Translations under genes and position numbers: made by a program | Shown here: positions 24,704-27,235 of the stretch, piece by piece | How the letters are laid out: every line of letters starts with the position of its first letter | Position numbering within the stretch: position 1 is the first letter of the stretch | NCBI GenBank assembly: GCA_902795835.1 | Contig: CADBNA010000233.1 | Coordinates: 1-27,235 of the forward strand | Direction: 5' to 3' | DNA length: 27,235 bases | DNA from: an uncultured Lachnospiraceae bacterium | Lineage (GTDB): Bacteria; Bacillota_A; Clostridia; Lachnospirales; Lachnospiraceae | The notes under the pieces: model-generated | Database searches by the model: none | The model's input: only the letters and a program-made list of their open reading frames with translations | Told to the model about the DNA's origin: nothing

Positions 24704-25816
24704 ATGTCCAGTTTATCATTAGAGCATATTTTTAAAAGATATCCGAATGGTTTCGAGGCCGTCAAAGATTTCAATCTGGATATCGGCGACAAAGAGTTTA
24801 TTATTTTCGTCGGCCCTTCCGGCTGCGGAAAATCCACTACGCTTCGTATGGTAGCCGGACTGGAGGAGATTTCCGAAGGCACGCTGAAGATCGACGGAAA
24901 AGTTATGAACGATGTCGATCCCAAGGACCGCGATATCGCCATGGTCTTCCAGAATTACGCTCTGTATCCGCATATGTCCGTGTTTGACAACATGGCATTC
25001 GGACTGAAGCTGCGCAAAGTGCCGAAGGACCAGATTGAAAAGCAGGTCAGAGAGGCCGCCCGTATCCTGGATCTGGAACATCTGCTGGACCGCAAACCGA
25101 AGGCTCTTTCCGGCGGTCAGAGACAGCGTGTGGCCATGGGCCGTGCAATTGTCCGTAATCCGCGCGTCTTCCTGATGGATGAGCCGCTGTCCAACCTGGA
25201 TGCCAAGCTGCGTGTGCAGATGCGTACCGAGATTGCAAAGCTGCATGACAGACTGGGAGCAACGATTATCTATGTAACACATGACCAGACCGAGGCCATG
25301 ACACTTGGAACCAGAATAGTCGTTATGAAGGACGGCGTTGTACAGCAGGTGGATACGCCGCAGAATCTGTACAACGAGCCGGGCAATCTGTTTGTCGCCG
25401 GCTTCATCGGCTCTCCGCAGATGAACTTCATGGATGCCGTTGTAGAAAAAGGAGCCTCCGGTCTCTATCTGAATGTCGGCGGGCAGAAGTTCCTCCTTCC
25501 CGCTGCCAAGGCAAAGATTCTGGAAGAAAAGGGCTATGTCGGCAAGACGGTCGTCGCAGGAATCCGTCCGGAGAACATCAGCGACGAAAAGGAAATGATC
25601 CAGAAATATCCGGAAGCGACATTCGAATCGACCATCAACGTATATGAGCTTCTCGGCGCAGAAGTGTTCCTGTACTTTGATTTCGCGAATACACCGATGA
25701 CAGCCCGCGTTGATCCGGCCACCACCGCCAGAACAGGATCCACTGTCAAGTTTGCCATCGATGTTGAAAAACTGCATATTTTCGATAAAGAGACAGAGAC
25801 AGCAATTGTTCACTGA
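24704..25816 (+). CDS. ABC transporter ATP-binding protein, MsmK/UgpC/MalK type
   Basis: A 370-residue cytoplasmic ATPase of the CUT1 carbohydrate transporter class. The nucleotide-binding domain has Walker A GPSGCGKST (37-45), Q-loop FQNYALYPHMSV, signature ALSGGQRQRVAMGRAI (about 133-148), Walker B VFLMDEPLSNLDAKLR and the switch histidine VTHDQTEAMTLG. The C-terminal third has the OB/TOBE regulatory domain (GIRPENISDEKE, DPATTARTGSTVKFAIDVEKLHIFD). No permease or solute-binding gene is adjacent, and the gene has its own promoter and terminator. This fits the MsmK-type ATPase that is shared by several sugar transporters in Firmicutes, which is inference from context. AGGAGAG precedes the ATG. 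Confidence 0.93.
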   Translation: MSSLSLEHIFKRYPNGFEAVKDFNLDIGDKEFIIFVGPSGCGKSTTLRMVAGLEEISEGTLKIDGKVMNDVDPKDRDIAMVFQNYALYPHMSVFDNMAFGLKLRKVPKDQIEKQVREAARILDLEHLLDRKPKALSGGQRQRVAMGRAIVRNPRVFLMDEPLSNLDAKLRVQMRTEIAKLHDRLGATIIYVTHDQTEAMTLGTRIVVMKDGVVQQVDTPQNLYNEPGNLFVAGFIGSPQMNFMDAVVEKGASGLYLNVGGQKFLLPAAKAKILEEKGYVGKTVVAGIRPENISDEKEMIQKYPEATFESTINVYELLGAEVFLYFDFANTPMTARVDPATTARTGSTVKFAIDVEKLHIFDKETETAIVH

Positions 25817-25897
25817 ACCGATGTATCCGGCGCTCCTGCGGACATCAGGAACTGGCAGCATTGTGAAGGGCAGGATCCGGCCGAGTACAAATATAGG

Positions 25898-25941
25898 ACA
25901 GGCTGACACATACCGACAGGCATTGTGTCAGCCTGTTTTTT
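25898..25941 (+). terminator. Rho-independent terminator of the ABC ATPase gene
   Basis: ACAGGCTGACACA (25898-25910) pairs perfectly with TGTGTCAGCCTGT (25924-25936) over 13 bp with a 13-base loop, followed by TTTTTT. The stem is stable and ends about 100 bases before the next gene; no clear promoter is seen for that gene in the remaining 100 bases. Confidence 0.93.
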
Positions 25942-26041
25942 CGTGCGATAAGGCTGAGCGGGCGAGTATGCCTCCGGGATCCAAAAGAAGACTTGAATCA
26001 CCAGGGAGGCTGGGGTATCATGGTTTTCATGAGGTGGTTGC

Positions 26042-27121
26042 ATGATTTCTATCCGACTGATCAATAAGGTACTTTCCGAGCTTCGGGAAATAACCGGGGC
26101 GGATCTTCTGCTGCTGGATGGCAGAGGAAAACTGCTGTCGGCTGCTTCTGACAGAGAAATCCCTGAAAAACCGGAGTCTCTGGGCGCCGTGCTGCCGGAA
26201 GGGGTGAACGGACCTGTGGAGTCCGGCTCCTGGCATATCCGTAGAATATCCGATGAAGACGGAACGGAGCTGCTGATTGCAGCTGCCGGAGCGTCAGGGG
26301 ATCTGGCGGTTCGGGTGGGCGCGTCTGAGATGGAAGCGCTGCTCATTGCCGCAAGGGAAAAGACAGACAAAAATCATTTTCTGCAGAGTGTGCTGACCGG
26401 ATCCGTCTCTGCTGCCACGATGCACCGGGAAGCGGCCCGGCTCCGGATCCGGGAGGATGTCAGAAGAATGCTCTTCCTGGCAGAAATCAATGAGGCCGAC
26501 CGGGAGACCGCAATGCAGGTATTCAGGGCTGTTCTGGCTGCTGCCCGGGCGGGAGGAATGATCATTCCCGCTGATGCACGGCATGTGGCGGTTGTGTATG
26601 AAATACACCGGGCCGGCCGTGAAGAGACGATGCATCTGGCCCATACGCTTCTGGACACATTGAATGCCGAGGCTATGATTCCTGCCCGGATTGCTGTCGG
26701 GACGCCTGCCGGTTCACTCAATGATCTGCCGCGGTCTTTTGCGGACGCCCGTATGGCTCTGGAAGCCGGCCGGTTGTTTATGCCCGGCAGGAAGGTAATT
26801 GCCTGTGACCGCCTGGGCATCGGACGCCTGATCTGGGAGCTTCCCGTATCTCTCTGCGAACGCTTCCTGGGGGAGACATTTCCGGAAAATGCGCTGGAAG
26901 AACTCGACGGCGAAACAATGGAGACGATTCGGCGTTTTTTTGCCTGCAGTCTGAATATATCCGAGACAGCCCGGCAGCTGTATGTTCACCGGAATACGCT
27001 CGTATACCGTCTGGAAAAACTGGAAAAGCTGACCGGACTGGATATCCGTAAATTCGATGATGCCATGTCTTTCCGCATCGCCATGATGGTGCATGAGCGC
27101 CTGCGGCAGGCAGAAGAGTAA
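26042..27121 (+). CDS. CdaR/PucR-like transcriptional regulator
   Basis: A 359-residue putative transcription factor. The C-terminus carries the PucR/CdaR-type helix-turn-helix (HTH_30): NISETARQLYVHRNTLVYRLEKLEKLTGLDIRKFDDAMSFRIA, from about residue 304. The middle section (IAVGTPAGSLNDLPRSFADARMALEAGR) matches the GGDEF-like domain that precedes this HTH in the family. The N-terminal 100 residues (LLLDGRGKLLSAAS) may form a sensory domain. The GAGGTGG before ATG 26042 acts as ribosome-binding site. Related proteins sense sugar diacids or purine breakdown products. Its place after an MsmK-type ATPase suggests carbohydrate control, but no ligand can be deduced. The next gene follows after 22 bases. 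Confidence 0.88.
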   Translation: MISIRLINKVLSELREITGADLLLLDGRGKLLSAASDREIPEKPESLGAVLPEGVNGPVESGSWHIRRISDEDGTELLIAAAGASGDLAVRVGASEMEALLIAAREKTDKNHFLQSVLTGSVSAATMHREAARLRIREDVRRMLFLAEINEADRETAMQVFRAVLAAARAGGMIIPADARHVAVVYEIHRAGREETMHLAHTLLDTLNAEAMIPARIAVGTPAGSLNDLPRSFADARMALEAGRLFMPGRKVIACDRLGIGRLIWELPVSLCERFLGETFPENALEELDGETMETIRRFFACSLNISETARQLYVHRNTLVYRLEKLEKLTGLDIRKFDDAMSFRIAMMVHERLRQAEE

Positions 27122-27143
27122 TAAAGAACAGGAGGGCACAGCC

Positions 27144-27235
27144 ATGGATGATCTGTTTTCAGAGGTTTTGATTAAAAGGAAGCCGGAGGCAGCCAATATT
27201 ATACTGAAGTATCTCCCGCTCTGCGCGGGCGTGCT
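27144..27235 (+). CDS. Unrecognised protein, 3' end cut by window
   Basis: An open frame from ATG 27144 (MDDLFSEVLIKRKPEAANII...) runs off the window after about 30 codons. CAGGAGGG (27129-27136) is well placed, so translation is likely, and it is 22 bases after the regulator, probably in the same operon. Too little is visible to assign a family. The first charged dozen residues turn hydrophobic (ILKYLPLCAGV), which might lead into a membrane segment. Confidence 0.65.
   Translation, partial: MDDLFSEVLIKRKPEAANIILKYLPLCAGV

Overview
The window comes from a low-to-mid GC Gram-positive bacterium of the class Clostridia, most likely a Lachnospiraceae-type gut anaerobe. This rests on HrcA with a CIRCE operator, CodY, IreB, RNase J, an orphan MsmK/UgpC-type ATPase next to a CdaR/PucR-like regulator, strong AGGAGG ribosome-binding sites and typical -35/-10 promoters with 17-bp spacers. 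Almost everything is on the + strand; the one minus-strand gene is a small HPr-like gene. The assignment is inferred from gene content, not from a search.

Region 1 (1-6168) is the heat-shock operon hrcA(partial)-grpE-dnaK-dnaJ running into prmA and rsmE, the same order as in Bacillus. Region 2 (6231-10351) carries a cysteine desulfurase and thiI (sulfur into tRNA s4U8), then the HPr-like gene on the opposite strand, then mtaB (ms2t6A37). Region 3 (10358-16185) starts with a promoter preceded by 11-bp-phased GTTCA repeats. It contains ireB, ruvX, a DUF1292 gene, RNase J, a YlbF-family gene, a truncated MltG-like membrane protein, a TrmR-like tRNA methyltransferase and a TrhP-like U32 protein. 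This is the Bacillus yrzL-yrrK-yrzB-yrrL-yrrM-yrrN/O order with RNase J and YlbF inserted.

Region 4 (16200-21988) is yifB/comM-dprA (overlapping by ATGA), topA and codY. The topA reading frame is full length but interrupted by one in-frame TAG at codon 219, upstream of the catalytic tyrosine. This is the most surprising observation in the window. Region 5 (21989-22467) is a non-coding stretch holding the codY terminator, a 165-bp multi-hairpin element bounded by 9-bp inverted repeats, an AT-rich direct repeat, the groES promoter and a CIRCE box. Region 6 is groES-groEL with a very long terminator hairpin. Region 7 is an ABC sugar-transport ATPase gene with its own terminator, a CdaR/PucR-like regulator and the first codons of an unrecognised gene cut by the window end.

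Most genes serve protein folding, rRNA/tRNA/ribosomal-protein modification, RNA decay and DNA maintenance, so the window is mainly core genome. HrcA from the left end should repress groESL at the right end through CIRCE. No phage, transposase, CRISPR array, rRNA or tRNA gene was seen. The items most worth a second look are the topA amber codon, the PhoP-box-like repeats before ireB, the structured element before groES, and the HPr-like protein that lacks the phosphorylatable histidine.
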